This document shows, in pieces, positions 1 to 6,847 of a DNA stretch of 7,262 nt. The DNA comes from an uncultured Eubacteriales bacterium (lineage in GTDB: Bacteria > Bacillota > Clostridia > Peptostreptococcales > Anaerovoracaceae): positions 1-7,262 of the forward strand of contig CADCOV010000201.1 of the NCBI GenBank assembly GCA_902803185.1, read 5' to 3'. The notes under the pieces are model-generated. The model was given only the letters and a program-made list of their open reading frames with translations, was not told the DNA's origin and did no database searches. The translations under genes and the position numbers were made by a program. Each line of letters starts with the position of its first letter. Position 1 is the stretch's first letter.

Positions 1-32
1 ATAAATACATTGTAGTAGAAAGGAGCCCGGGT

Positions 33-668
33 ATGCCGTTCGATTTCAAAAAGGAGTACAAGGAGTTTTACCTGCCGAAGGCGAAGCCGCAGATCGTGAC
101 CGTGCCGGAGATGCGCTTTGTCGCCGTCCGGGGCGAAGGGGATCCCAACGAGGAGGGCGGCGCCTACCAGCAGGCCATCGGGATGCTCTACGCCATCGCC
201 TACACCATCAAGATGAGCAAGAAGGGCGACCACCGGATCGAGGGGTATTTCGATTTCGTCGTGCCGCCGCTGGAGGGCTTCTGGTGGCAGGAGGGCGTCA
301 AGGGCGTGGACTACGCCCGCAAGGCGGATTTCCGCTGGATCTCTTTGATCCGGCTGCCGGACTTCGTCACGGAGGAGGAGTTCGCCTGGGCGAAGGCGGA
401 GGCGGAGAGAAAGAAGAAGCTGGACCTGTCGAAGGCGGAGTATCTGGTACTCGAGGAGGGGACCTGCGTGCAGTGCATGCACGAGGGGCCTTATGACGAC
501 GAGCCGGAGACAGTGGCTTTGATGGACGCCTTCACGGCGGAGCAGGGGTACGAGACGGATCTGTCGGAGACGAGGCGCCACCATGAGATCTATCTGACCG
601 ACGCCCGCAAGACGCCGCCGGAGAAATGGAAGACCGTGATCCGCCATCCGGTGAAGCGGAAAGAATAA
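33..668 (+). CDS. GyrI-like small-molecule-binding domain protein
   Basis: This 211-residue cytoplasmic protein resembles the stand-alone GyrI-like (SbmC/Cass2, COG4832-type) family, recognised by recall without a search. Family hallmarks are an early 'VPEMRFVAVRGEGDP' stretch (residues 24-38), the 'PLEGFWW' motif (79-85, with E81 and the W84/W85 pair) and the C-terminal block 'HHEIYLTDARKTPPEKWK' (183-200). The fold binds hydrophobic or cationic drugs through an acidic and aromatic pocket, and some Streptomyces members hydrolyse cyclopropane-bearing DNA alkylators. No DNA-binding helix-turn-helix is present, so it is probably a binder or hydrolase rather than a regulator. The ATG follows AAAGGAG (19-25) at a 7-nt spacing. 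It is the first visible gene of a plus-strand unit and ends 8 bp before the next start. The ligand is unknown. Confidence 0.88.
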   Translation: MPFDFKKEYKEFYLPKAKPQIVTVPEMRFVAVRGEGDPNEEGGAYQQAIGMLYAIAYTIKMSKKGDHRIEGYFDFVVPPLEGFWWQEGVKGVDYARKADFRWISLIRLPDFVTEEEFAWAKAEAERKKKLDLSKAEYLVLEEGTCVQCMHEGPYDDEPETVALMDAFTAEQGYETDLSETRRHHEIYLTDARKTPPEKWKTVIRHPVKRKE

Positions 669-672
669 GGAG
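667..672 (+). promoter_or_regulatory. RBS fixing the start of the CbiL fusion gene
   Basis: AAGGAG overlaps the TAA stop of the upstream gene and lies 4 nt before ATG 677. It selects this ATG over upstream in-frame codons that lie inside the previous gene, and implies translational coupling. Confidence 0.75.
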
Positions 673-676
673 AAAC

Positions 677-1738
677 ATGGATATCGAAAGAACGAGAGCG
701 TATTACGCGGCGCTGACGGCGGAGGATCTCTGCGGGTGCGACAGCTGCCGCAATTTCTATCAAGAGGTCCGGGCGGCCTATCCGGAGACGGCGGCCTTCC
801 TGGACGGGTGGGGCGTGGCGATCGAAAAGCCCTTCGAGTCCTTCCCGCTGGGCTGCCGGGAGGCCGGATACGAGGAGTACCGGAACGTGCAGTATGTCGT
901 CTTCGGCGGCCGGGACGGGTTCGAACCCTGCGAGGTGGGCGGCGTCCGCATCGGGCTGGCGGAGAGCCACCCGGTGACGGACATCGAGGAGCCCCACTTC
1001 GTGATCGAGCTGGAGCCCTTCCGTCTGGATTGGACGGTCGGGCCGGGGACCCTCGTGGGCGTCGGCGTGGGGCCGGGAGACCCCGAGATGCTGACCCTGG
1101 CGGCGGTCCGGGCCATCCGGGAGGCGGACCTCATCTGCCTGCCGCAGCTGCCGAAGGAGACCAGCCGGGCCTACAACATCGCCGTGCAGGCGGTCCCGGA
1201 GCTGGCGGAAAAGGAGTGCGTCAGCTTTGATTTCAAGATGACCAGGGACGAGGCGGAGCTCGCCGGGATCCATCGGGCGGTCTACGAGGAGCTCCTCGTG
1301 AAGATCAAAGCCGGCGTGACCATCGCCTTCCTCACGATCGGGGATCCGGCGGTCTATTCCACCTTCGCCTACATCGCTGACCTGGCGGAGGCGGAGGGCA
1401 TCCCGGTCAGGATGATCAGCGGCATCACCTCCTTCTGCGGGGCTGCGGGGGCGCTGTCGATCCCTCTCTGCGAGCGGGACGAGAAGGTCCACATCCTGAC
1501 GGGAAAGAGCGACATGGGCGCGCTCACGGCCCTCACCGGGACCAAGATCATCATGAAATCCGGCCGGGGCATCCGGGAGATCAAAGCACAGCTCGCCGCC
1601 CTGGAGGAAGCGGGGATCGCGGCGGTCTACGCCGTGTCCAACTGCGGCCTGCCGGACGAGAGGCGGTTCCGCGGCGCGGCGGAGATCCCGGAGGACAGCC
1701 ACTATATGACCGTGATCATCGTCAAAGACCTGAGATAA
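677..1738 (+). CDS. cbiL: Fusion of uncharacterised Cys-rich domain with CbiL/CobI C20-methyltransferase
   Basis: This is a 353-residue two-part protein. Residues about 124-353 form a complete class III (tetrapyrrole) methyltransferase of the CbiL/CobI type, which transfers a methyl group from S-adenosylmethionine to C20 of cobalt-factor II/precorrin-2 in corrin ring synthesis. Visible motifs are GVGPGDPEMLTL (130-141), FLTIGDPAVYST, ISGITSFCGAAGALSIPLCE, IIMKSGRGIREI and NCGLPDERRF. Its length of about 230 residues matches free-standing CbiL/CobI. Residues 1 to about 119 form a separate region with a C-x-C-x2-C cluster (C19, C21, C24) in 'EDLCGCDSCRNF' and an 'EKPFESFPL' segment. I recall similar stretches as small stand-alone clostridial hypothetical proteins, but know no function. 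No stop or plausible ATG separates the two parts; a GTG at 1055 (V127) lacks a good RBS. No other cobalamin gene or obvious riboswitch is visible, so the methyltransferase is isolated here. The methyltransferase call is firm and the role of the N-terminal domain unknown. Confidence 0.87.
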   Translation: MDIERTRAYYAALTAEDLCGCDSCRNFYQEVRAAYPETAAFLDGWGVAIEKPFESFPLGCREAGYEEYRNVQYVVFGGRDGFEPCEVGGVRIGLAESHPVTDIEEPHFVIELEPFRLDWTVGPGTLVGVGVGPGDPEMLTLAAVRAIREADLICLPQLPKETSRAYNIAVQAVPELAEKECVSFDFKMTRDEAELAGIHRAVYEELLVKIKAGVTIAFLTIGDPAVYSTFAYIADLAEAEGIPVRMISGITSFCGAAGALSIPLCERDEKVHILTGKSDMGALTALTGTKIIMKSGRGIREIKAQLAALEEAGIAAVYAVSNCGLPDERRFRGAAEIPEDSHYMTVIIVKDLR

Positions 1739-1755
1739 GGGCAAGGATCTTGCTC
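1739..1755 (+). other. Small hairpin between cbiL fusion and uvrA2
   Basis: GGGCAAG, loop GAT, CTTGCTC form a 7-bp stem (one G-U pair) that starts directly after the upstream stop codon. It is followed by TTGATGG rather than a T-run, so it is not a convincing terminator. It could weakly stabilise the upstream mRNA end or be chance. Confidence 0.3.
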
Positions 1756-1773
1756 TTGATGGAAACGGATCTG

Positions 1774-1780
1774 AAGGGGA
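1774..1780 (+). promoter_or_regulatory. RBS for the TTG start of uvrA2
   Basis: AAGGGGA lies 6 nt upstream of TTG 1787 and supports this non-ATG start. The ATG at 1759 is out of frame, so no nearby in-frame ATG competes. Confidence 0.6.
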
Positions 1781-1786
1781 ACACAA

Positions 1787-4288
1787 TTGAAATTCGAGCA
1801 TAAAGAAGAGCCTTCCTGCATCGAGGTGCGGGGAGGCCGGGTACACAATCTGAAAAATATCGACGTGGACATCCCGCTCCACGAGATCGTCGGCATCGCC
1901 GGGGTCTCCGGTTCCGGGAAGTCCTCTCTGGCGCTGGGGATCCTGTATGCGGAGGGGTCCAGACGGTATCTGGAGTCCCTGGCCACCTATACGAGGCGCC
2001 GCATGACCCAGGCGGAACGGGCTGAGGTGGACGAGGTCCTCTACGTGCCGGCGGCTCTGGCCCTCCGGCAGCGGCCGGGCGTCCCGGGCATCCGCAGCAC
2101 CTTCGGCACGGGGACGGAGCTCCTGAACTCCTTAAGGCTCATGTTCTCCCGGCTCTCCAGCCACCGGTGCCCGAACGGTCATTATCTGCCGCCGTCCCTC
2201 AACGTGGCGGCGGAGCGGCCTCTGGTCTGCCCGGAATGCGGAGAGTCTTTCTTCGGTCCGGGCGCCGAGGAGCTGGCCTTCAACAGCCAGGGCGCCTGCA
2301 AGCGCTGCGACGGCACGGGGATCGTCCGCACGGTGGATGAGTCCACGCTGGTGCCGGACGAGTCCCTCACCATCGACGAAGGCGCAGTGATCCCGTGGCA
2401 GACCCTGATGTGGTCTTTGATGAAGGACATCGCCCGGGAGATGGGCGTCCGCACGGACGTGCCGTTCAAGGACCTGACGCCGGAGGAGCGGGAGATCGTC
2501 TTCCACGGGCCGGCGGTCAAAAAGAACATCATCTACCAGAACCGGACCAGCGGGGCGGCGGGGGACATGGATTTCACCTACTTCAACGCCACCTACACCG
2601 TGGAGCACGCTCTCTCCAAGGTCAAGGATGAGAAGGGCATGAAGCGGGTGGAGAAGTTCCTCAGGCAGGACGTCTGCCCGGACTGCGGCGGCACCCGCCT
2701 GTCCGACGCGGCGAGGGCGCCCCGGCTTCGGGGGATCAGCCTGGCGGACGCCTGCAGGATGACCCTTTCCGAGAGCATCGAATGGGTGAAGGGCGTGCCG
2801 GCCTCTCTGCCGGAGGAGATGCGGCCGATGGCGAAGAGCATCTGCGACTCCTATCTGGACGCGGCGAAGCGCCTCATGGACCTGGGGCTTTCCTACCTGA
2901 CCCTGGACAGGGCCGCCTCCACGCTCTCCACGGGGGAGCGGCAGCGGATGCAGCTGGCCAGAGCAGTGAGGAACCGCACCACCGGCGTGCTCTACGTACT
3001 GGATGAGCCGTCCATCGGCCTGCATCCCTCCAACATCGTGGGGCTCAAGGGCGTCATGCGGGACCTGCTTCGGGACGGCAATACCGTGGTCCTGGTGGAT
3101 CACGACACGGAGATCCTGAAGGAGGCGGACTGGCTGATCGAGCTGGGACCGGAGGCCGGGGCAGCCGGCGGTACGGTCATCGCCGAGGGCACCATCGAAG
3201 ACATTGAAAAGGCGCCGGCCTCCGCCATCGGCGGCTTCCTCTCCGGCGAGAGGCAGATCCGGGTCGGGGAGAGGGTCCCGGAGGAGAAACTGTTCGATCT
3301 CGGGACGATCCGCCTTTCCACATCGGAGATCCACACGGTGAAGCCTCTCGAGGTCACCTTCCCGAAGGGCCGGCTGACCGCCGTCACCGGCGTGTCCGGC
3401 TCCGGCAAGACCACCATGGTGCTGGAGAGCCTGATCCCGGGCCTGGAGGCGCAGCTCAAGGGCACGAAGCTTCCGACCCACGTGAAGGCCGTCGAAGCGG
3501 AGGGGATCCGCCAGATCAAATTGATCGACGCCACGCCGATCGGGATCAACGTCCGCTCCACCGTGGCCACCTACGCCGACGTCCACGACGAGCTCCGGAA
3601 GGCTTACGGCCGCTGCGCAGCGGCGAAGGAGAAGGGATACAAGGCGGGGGATTTCTCCTATAACACGGGAAAGCTCCGCTGCCCGCTCTGCGACGGGACC
3701 GGAAGGATCAGCCTGGACGTGCAGTTCCTGCCGGACGTGGACATCCCGTGCCCGGACTGCGGCGGCAGCCGCTACTCCAAGGAGGCCTATCTGATCCGCC
3801 GGATCCCGAAGAAAGCGGAGACCGGCTACACGCTGCCGGAGCTCATGGCCATGAGCGTGGACGAGGCCCTCGCGGCCTGCAGGGATCTGCCTCTGGTCGC
3901 CCGGCGGCTTCAGGTCCTCCACGACCTGGGGATCGGCTACCTGACCCTAGGCGAGGAAACGCCGAGTCTCTCCGGCGGCGAGGCCCAGCGGCTGAAGCTG
4001 GCCAGCGAGATGGGAAAGGGGCAGTCGGATTCGATCTTTGTCTTCGATGAGCCGACCATCGGCCTTCATCCGCTGGACGTGGAATCGCTGCTCCGGGTGT
4101 TCCGCAGCCTGATCGACAGCGGTGCCACCGTCATCGTCATCGAGCACGACCTGGACGTCATCAAAAACGCCGACTACATCATCGACCTGGGACCGGGAGG
4201 AGGCGCCGAGGGCGGCACCATCGTGGCGGCGGGGACGCTGAAGGACATCAAAGCCTGTCCGGAGAGTGTGACCGCCGGATATCTGTGA
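1787..4288 (+). CDS. uvrA2: Class II UvrA (UvrA2), excinuclease A-like ABC ATPase
   Basis: This 833-residue protein has two UvrA-type ATP-binding cassettes. The first has Walker A GVSGSGKS (39-46), signature LSTGE (380-384) and Walker B VLYVLDEP (401-408). The second has Walker A GVSGSGKT (535-542), signature LSGGE (728-732) and Walker B IFVFDEP (750-756). Zinc modules are C148/C151 with C171/C174, a CPDCGG at C297/C300, and C632/C635 with C655/C658, the last matching the DNA-contacting zinc finger of UvrA. The distance from the first Walker A to the first signature is about 110 residues shorter than in standard UvrA of about 940 residues. This fits loss of the UvrB-binding domain, the mark of class II UvrA proteins, which include the daunorubicin resistance protein DrrC. 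It probably binds or clears lesions or DNA-bound drugs without recruiting UvrB. Translation starts at TTG. It sits 48 bp after the cbiL fusion and 14 bp before the next gene, suggesting co-transcription. Confidence 0.93.
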   Translation: MKFEHKEEPSCIEVRGGRVHNLKNIDVDIPLHEIVGIAGVSGSGKSSLALGILYAEGSRRYLESLATYTRRRMTQAERAEVDEVLYVPAALALRQRPGVPGIRSTFGTGTELLNSLRLMFSRLSSHRCPNGHYLPPSLNVAAERPLVCPECGESFFGPGAEELAFNSQGACKRCDGTGIVRTVDESTLVPDESLTIDEGAVIPWQTLMWSLMKDIAREMGVRTDVPFKDLTPEEREIVFHGPAVKKNIIYQNRTSGAAGDMDFTYFNATYTVEHALSKVKDEKGMKRVEKFLRQDVCPDCGGTRLSDAARAPRLRGISLADACRMTLSESIEWVKGVPASLPEEMRPMAKSICDSYLDAAKRLMDLGLSYLTLDRAASTLSTGERQRMQLARAVRNRTTGVLYVLDEPSIGLHPSNIVGLKGVMRDLLRDGNTVVLVDHDTEILKEADWLIELGPEAGAAGGTVIAEGTIEDIEKAPASAIGGFLSGERQIRVGERVPEEKLFDLGTIRLSTSEIHTVKPLEVTFPKGRLTAVTGVSGSGKTTMVLESLIPGLEAQLKGTKLPTHVKAVEAEGIRQIKLIDATPIGINVRSTVATYADVHDELRKAYGRCAAAKEKGYKAGDFSYNTGKLRCPLCDGTGRISLDVQFLPDVDIPCPDCGGSRYSKEAYLIRRIPKKAETGYTLPELMAMSVDEALAACRDLPLVARRLQVLHDLGIGYLTLGEETPSLSGGEAQRLKLASEMGKGQSDSIFVFDEPTIGLHPLDVESLLRVFRSLIDSGATVIVIEHDLDVIKNADYIIDLGPGGGAEGGTIVAAGTLKDIKACPESVTAGYL

Positions 4289-4290
4289 AT

Positions 4291-4295
4291 GGAGG
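4291..4295 (+). promoter_or_regulatory. RBS deciding the ATG 4303 start
   Basis: GGAGG lies 7 nt before ATG 4303. It favours that codon over the in-frame GTG at 4285, which overlaps the end of uvrA2 and would place this RBS inside the coding sequence. Confidence 0.65.
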
Positions 4296-4302
4296 GACTG
4301 AC

Positions 4303-4740
4303 ATGGACATCGAAGAAAGGATCGAGACACTGCTGGGGACGGAAGCCTGGCTGATCGATATCCTGCCGAAAACGGTGCCGGGGAACGCCGGCGGCCGGTA
4401 TTTCGCTGTGGCGGAGATGCTGCGCCGGGGCAGGGCAGAGATCGACAGGCGATTCCTGTCCTTCGTGCTCAAGCTCTACTGCTATACGGATGTGATCCTT
4501 TGCGCCAGGAGCCTCACATGTGATGATCCAGAGCCGGAAGAATTGGCGGAAGTCCTGACCCGCTGTTTCGAGACGGAGGACTACGCCCACATCCTTCTGC
4601 CGGAGCATGATGCCATGCTGTCCGTGATGGACGGCGGGGACCTCTACCTGGTGCTCTATCATCCGGATGACGAGCTGAAAGAACTGGCGGCTGCATTGGC
4701 GGGCGCGGAAGGATTCTTTTTCTATCCGGCACCGCTGTAA
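4303..4740 (+). CDS. Conserved hypothetical protein, 145 residues
   Basis: This small soluble acidic protein has no signal peptide or membrane segment. It opens with 'MDIEERIETLLGTEAWLIDILPKTVP' (start given in two parts: MDIEERIETLLG, then TEAWLIDILPKTVP), followed by 'GGRYFAVAEMLRRG', and ends in a hydrophobic 'GFFFYPAPL'. The 'WLIDILPKTVP' and 'YFAVAE' pieces resemble a family of small clostridial hypothetical proteins I recall, but no function is known to me. No catalytic or metal-binding motif is evident. It is the last gene of the plus-strand unit, 14 bp after uvrA2, and is followed by terminators at 4778-4845. The tight spacing suggests co-expression with uvrA2. A partner or accessory role is possible but unsupported beyond context. 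The coding call is well supported by frame, RBS and placement. Confidence 0.75.
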   Translation: MDIEERIETLLGTEAWLIDILPKTVPGNAGGRYFAVAEMLRRGRAEIDRRFLSFVLKLYCYTDVILCARSLTCDDPEPEELAEVLTRCFETEDYAHILLPEHDAMLSVMDGGDLYLVLYHPDDELKELAAALAGAEGFFFYPAPL

Positions 4741-4777
4741 CGGCAAAAGAAGGCGTGATGCAGATCAAAAAAACCAG

Positions 4778-4800
4778 CCACGCGTCAAACGCGTGGTTTT
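4778..4800 (+). terminator. Rho-independent terminator of the plus-strand unit
   Basis: CCACGCGT, loop CAA, ACGCGTGG form an 8-bp GC-rich stem with a 3-nt loop, followed by TTTT on the plus strand. An A-run upstream (4767-4773) becomes a T-run when read from the minus strand, so it can also act as a backup for the opposite gene. Confidence 0.8.
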
Positions 4801-4805
4801 CGCTT

Positions 4806-4850
4806 ATACAAAAAAGCCCGGGGACCTGACATGGCCCCGGGCTTTGGCTT
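4806..4850 (-). terminator. Rho-independent terminator of the PBP4B gene
   Basis: AAAGCCCGGGG (4813-4823) pairs with CCCCGGGCTTT (4835-4845) in an 11-bp stem around an 11-nt loop. Read on the minus strand it lies 10 nt after the TAG stop and ends in a six-T run at the stem base. The plus-strand side has a weaker, interrupted T-rich tail, so some bidirectional function is likely. Confidence 0.88.
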
Positions 4851-4855
4851 TTATG

Positions 4856-6778
4856 CTATTGTTCGTCCTTCAGGGCCTGCAGGGCCTCCAGGGCGCGGCG
4901 GATCGGGTGGTCATCCGGGAGCGGCGCACCGGCGGCTGTCTCTGCCTGGGCGACCAGTTTCTGTTTCTCGCGGATCATGTCGGTGAGCAGGGAATCCAGC
5001 GCCGGCGAAAGATCTATGCCGTCTGTATCCAGGCCCATGTACAGGAGCTGCTGGACGAATCCCAGTGTGGAAGATGTGTAATAGTTTCCGGAGAACTGGT
5101 TCGCGTTCGCAAGGCTCGTGGCATCCCAGACCGGGGTGTTGATCCGGTTCGTCAGATAGACGGCGACCAGATGATTCTCGAAATCGATCATGGTCAGCGT
5201 GCCGGTCCAGCCCTGGTGCCCGACGGTGCTGTCCGGCGCCTGGGTACCATAGTACCAGGCCCGCCTGCCGTCTCCCTGCCTCCACCAGCCGATGCCGAAA
5301 TTCGGCCTGCCGCCTGCCTGCGGAGCGATGAACAGGTCCCGGGTATCTTTGGAGAAGAAACGGTCGTTCCCGTAACCGCCGGTCAGCATCACCGAGGCCA
5401 ATCTGGCCAGATCGGCAGCGCTGGCGAAAAGTCCGGCGTGGCCGGAGACACCCTCCATGGTATAGCAGCAGGCTTCGTCGTGGACCTCGCCCTGCAGAGT
5501 CTCTGTGCGCACGCCAGGGAAGGAGACCAGTCCGTCTCTGGTATTGCCGTTCAGTTCCGTCGCGGCGCAGTCCTCCGGGGAGAAACCGTGCTGAAGCGGG
5601 CAGTAGGCGATACGGGTAAGCCCCATCGGGTCCCAGAACGTTTCCTTCAGGAACACGTCAAGATCCTGTCCGGTGACCTTTTCCACGATCAGGCCGAGGA
5701 GCATGTAGTCGATGTCGGAGTACAGCGTGGCGGTCCCCGGCTCGTAGATCAGCGGCGTCCTGCAGATGCCTTCTTTCAGCGTCTTCTCTTTGGTGGCGTC
5801 CGCTACGTAGAGCGGATTGTCCGTTTCGTTGCTGAGCTGCTGGCCCACGATATCGAATTTCTCATTGTGATAATGCCCGCTGTCCGGGAACCCCGCCTGA
5901 TGCATCATGATCTGGCGGACCGTGAGCCGGGACTTCCACTTTTTGATCGTCTCAAGGCCCGGGTATTCACCCGAAAAGATGGTGAACGGGATCTCAAGGG
6001 TCTCGTCGACAAAAGCGCTTCCGACCAGGTCCACGATCCTGTCGTCAAGGGAGAGCCTGCCCTGGTCCACCAGGTACTGGACCGCGTAGGCACAGGCATA
6101 CATTTTGGTGTTGGACGCGAGGTCATAGAGGGTGTCGTTCGTCACCGGAGTGCCGCCTTCGATCCGGGTGCCGTCCGGCTCATAGGAATTGGTCAGGCCC
6201 CAGGCATTCTGATAGACCAGCCTGCCGTCTTTGATGATGGCGAGCTGGGCACTGGAAAAACCGTGTTCGATGTCAGACTCGATGATGCGGCTCACCAGTT
6301 CCAGCGGGGCAGGGTCGATGCCGGCGTCTTCCAGCGTTCCCTCCAGGATCACCGGATACGGGATGCGGACCGTCACGGCCTGTTCCGCGGTCTCCGGCAT
6401 GATGTTCGTGACCTGCATCGTGTTGATGCCGGTCACCGCGACAGAAGCTAGGTCGACGGCATAGTCTCCGGCTTCCCAGCCTTCGGTGTCCACCCGGACG
6501 TTGTTGACAAAGAGGTCAAAGCTCTCCACACCCTCCGCGACGGAGATGTACAGGTTACCCTGGCCTCTGGCCCCGTCAAAGCTGTACATGCTGTTCATGG
6601 CGAGCGTATCGTCCACGTAGCCTGCCCAGTCCGGGAAGACGGCCACAGCCTGCCAGGTACCGTCAGGCAAAGACGCGAGCCTGTTTCCGGTCAAGCCGGT
6701 CTCTGAAGTGGCCCTGCAGGCCGTGAGCCCTACGGCAAGGGCCACCGCAGCCAGAAGGGCCGTTCCCCATTTCTTCAT
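4856..6778 (-). CDS. pbp4b: PBP4B/YfeW-like serine hydrolase lipoprotein
   Basis: This 640-residue exported protein starts with a lipoprotein signal peptide (M1-K2-K3, hydrophobic core, lipobox LTA before C21), so it should be anchored outside the membrane. Residues about 25-150 form a beta-rich domain reminiscent of a carbohydrate-binding sandwich. Residues about 157-580 form a beta-lactamase/class C-like catalytic domain with S222-N-T-K225 (nucleophile and lysine), Y353-S-D as the YxN-like motif, and H521-Q-G in place of KTG. Blocks such as 'YSDIDYMLLG', 'ATELNGNTRDG', 'GVSGHAGLF' and 'GHQGWTGT' closely resemble E. coli YfeW (PBP4B, about 430 residues), from memory. The family is linked to peptidoglycan D-amino acid peptidases. 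The extra N-terminal domain and the charged helical tail (about 580-640) make it much longer than YfeW. ATG 6778 is chosen because it gives the signal peptide and follows AGGAGGT at an 8-nt spacing; an upstream ATG at 6901 would add a non-signal leader. The enzymatic substrate is not established. Confidence 0.92.
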   Translation of the reverse strand: MKKWGTALLAAVALAVGLTACRATSETGLTGNRLASLPDGTWQAVAVFPDWAGYVDDTLAMNSMYSFDGARGQGNLYISVAEGVESFDLFVNNVRVDTEGWEAGDYAVDLASVAVTGINTMQVTNIMPETAEQAVTVRIPYPVILEGTLEDAGIDPAPLELVSRIIESDIEHGFSSAQLAIIKDGRLVYQNAWGLTNSYEPDGTRIEGGTPVTNDTLYDLASNTKMYACAYAVQYLVDQGRLSLDDRIVDLVGSAFVDETLEIPFTIFSGEYPGLETIKKWKSRLTVRQIMMHQAGFPDSGHYHNEKFDIVGQQLSNETDNPLYVADATKEKTLKEGICRTPLIYEPGTATLYSDIDYMLLGLIVEKVTGQDLDVFLKETFWDPMGLTRIAYCPLQHGFSPEDCAATELNGNTRDGLVSFPGVRTETLQGEVHDEACCYTMEGVSGHAGLFASAADLARLASVMLTGGYGNDRFFSKDTRDLFIAPQAGGRPNFGIGWWRQGDGRRAWYYGTQAPDSTVGHQGWTGTLTMIDFENHLVAVYLTNRINTPVWDATSLANANQFSGNYYTSSTLGFVQQLLYMGLDTDGIDLSPALDSLLTDMIREKQKLVAQAETAAGAPLPDDHPIRRALEALQALKDEQ

Positions 6779-6786
6779 ATCTGTCG

Positions 6787-6793
6787 ACCTCCT
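6787..6793 (-). promoter_or_regulatory. RBS deciding the PBP4B start
   Basis: AGGAGGT on the minus strand lies 8 nt before ATG 6778. It supports the signal-peptide start over an in-frame ATG 41 codons upstream at 6901. Confidence 0.8.
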
Positions 6794-6815
6794 GTCATCC
6801 TGATACGAACAGAGT

Positions 6816-6845
6816 ACCATAAACCCGGGCCGGCCACCAGTCCAA
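6816..6845 (-). promoter_or_regulatory. Possible weak promoter for PBP4B
   Basis: On the minus strand TTGGAC (6845-6840) and TATGGT (6821-6816) are separated by 18 nt. Both depart from consensus, so this is only a candidate. Its position suits the gene, and the -35 lies 2 bp from the -35 of the divergent promoter. Confidence 0.35.
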
Positions 6846-6847
6846 AT

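Noticed and set aside
1055..1738. Separate CbiL start at GTG 1055
   Set aside because: This codon sits within the first motif and has only a weak G-rich stretch upstream. The continuous frame from ATG 677 with a strong RBS is better supported, though internal initiation is not fully excluded.
1739..1786. Promoter or terminator between the cbiL fusion and uvrA2
   Set aside because: There is no acceptable -10 box and no T-run after the small hairpin, so read-through is the simpler view.
590..1882. Long minus-strand open frame of 430 codons
   Set aside because: It lies opposite the cbiL fusion, whose tetrapyrrole methyltransferase motifs are clear. Its translation is Arg/Asp/Pro-rich with no recognisable family, as expected for an antisense frame in GC-rich DNA.
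2132..3922. Minus-strand open frame of 596 codons
   Set aside because: It is antisense to uvrA2, with low-complexity, basic and His-rich composition and no suitable RBS or recognisable motif.
4793..6451. Plus-strand open frame of 552 codons
   Set aside because: It starts inside the terminator region and runs antisense to the PBP4B gene, which has a signal peptide, RBS and catalytic motifs.
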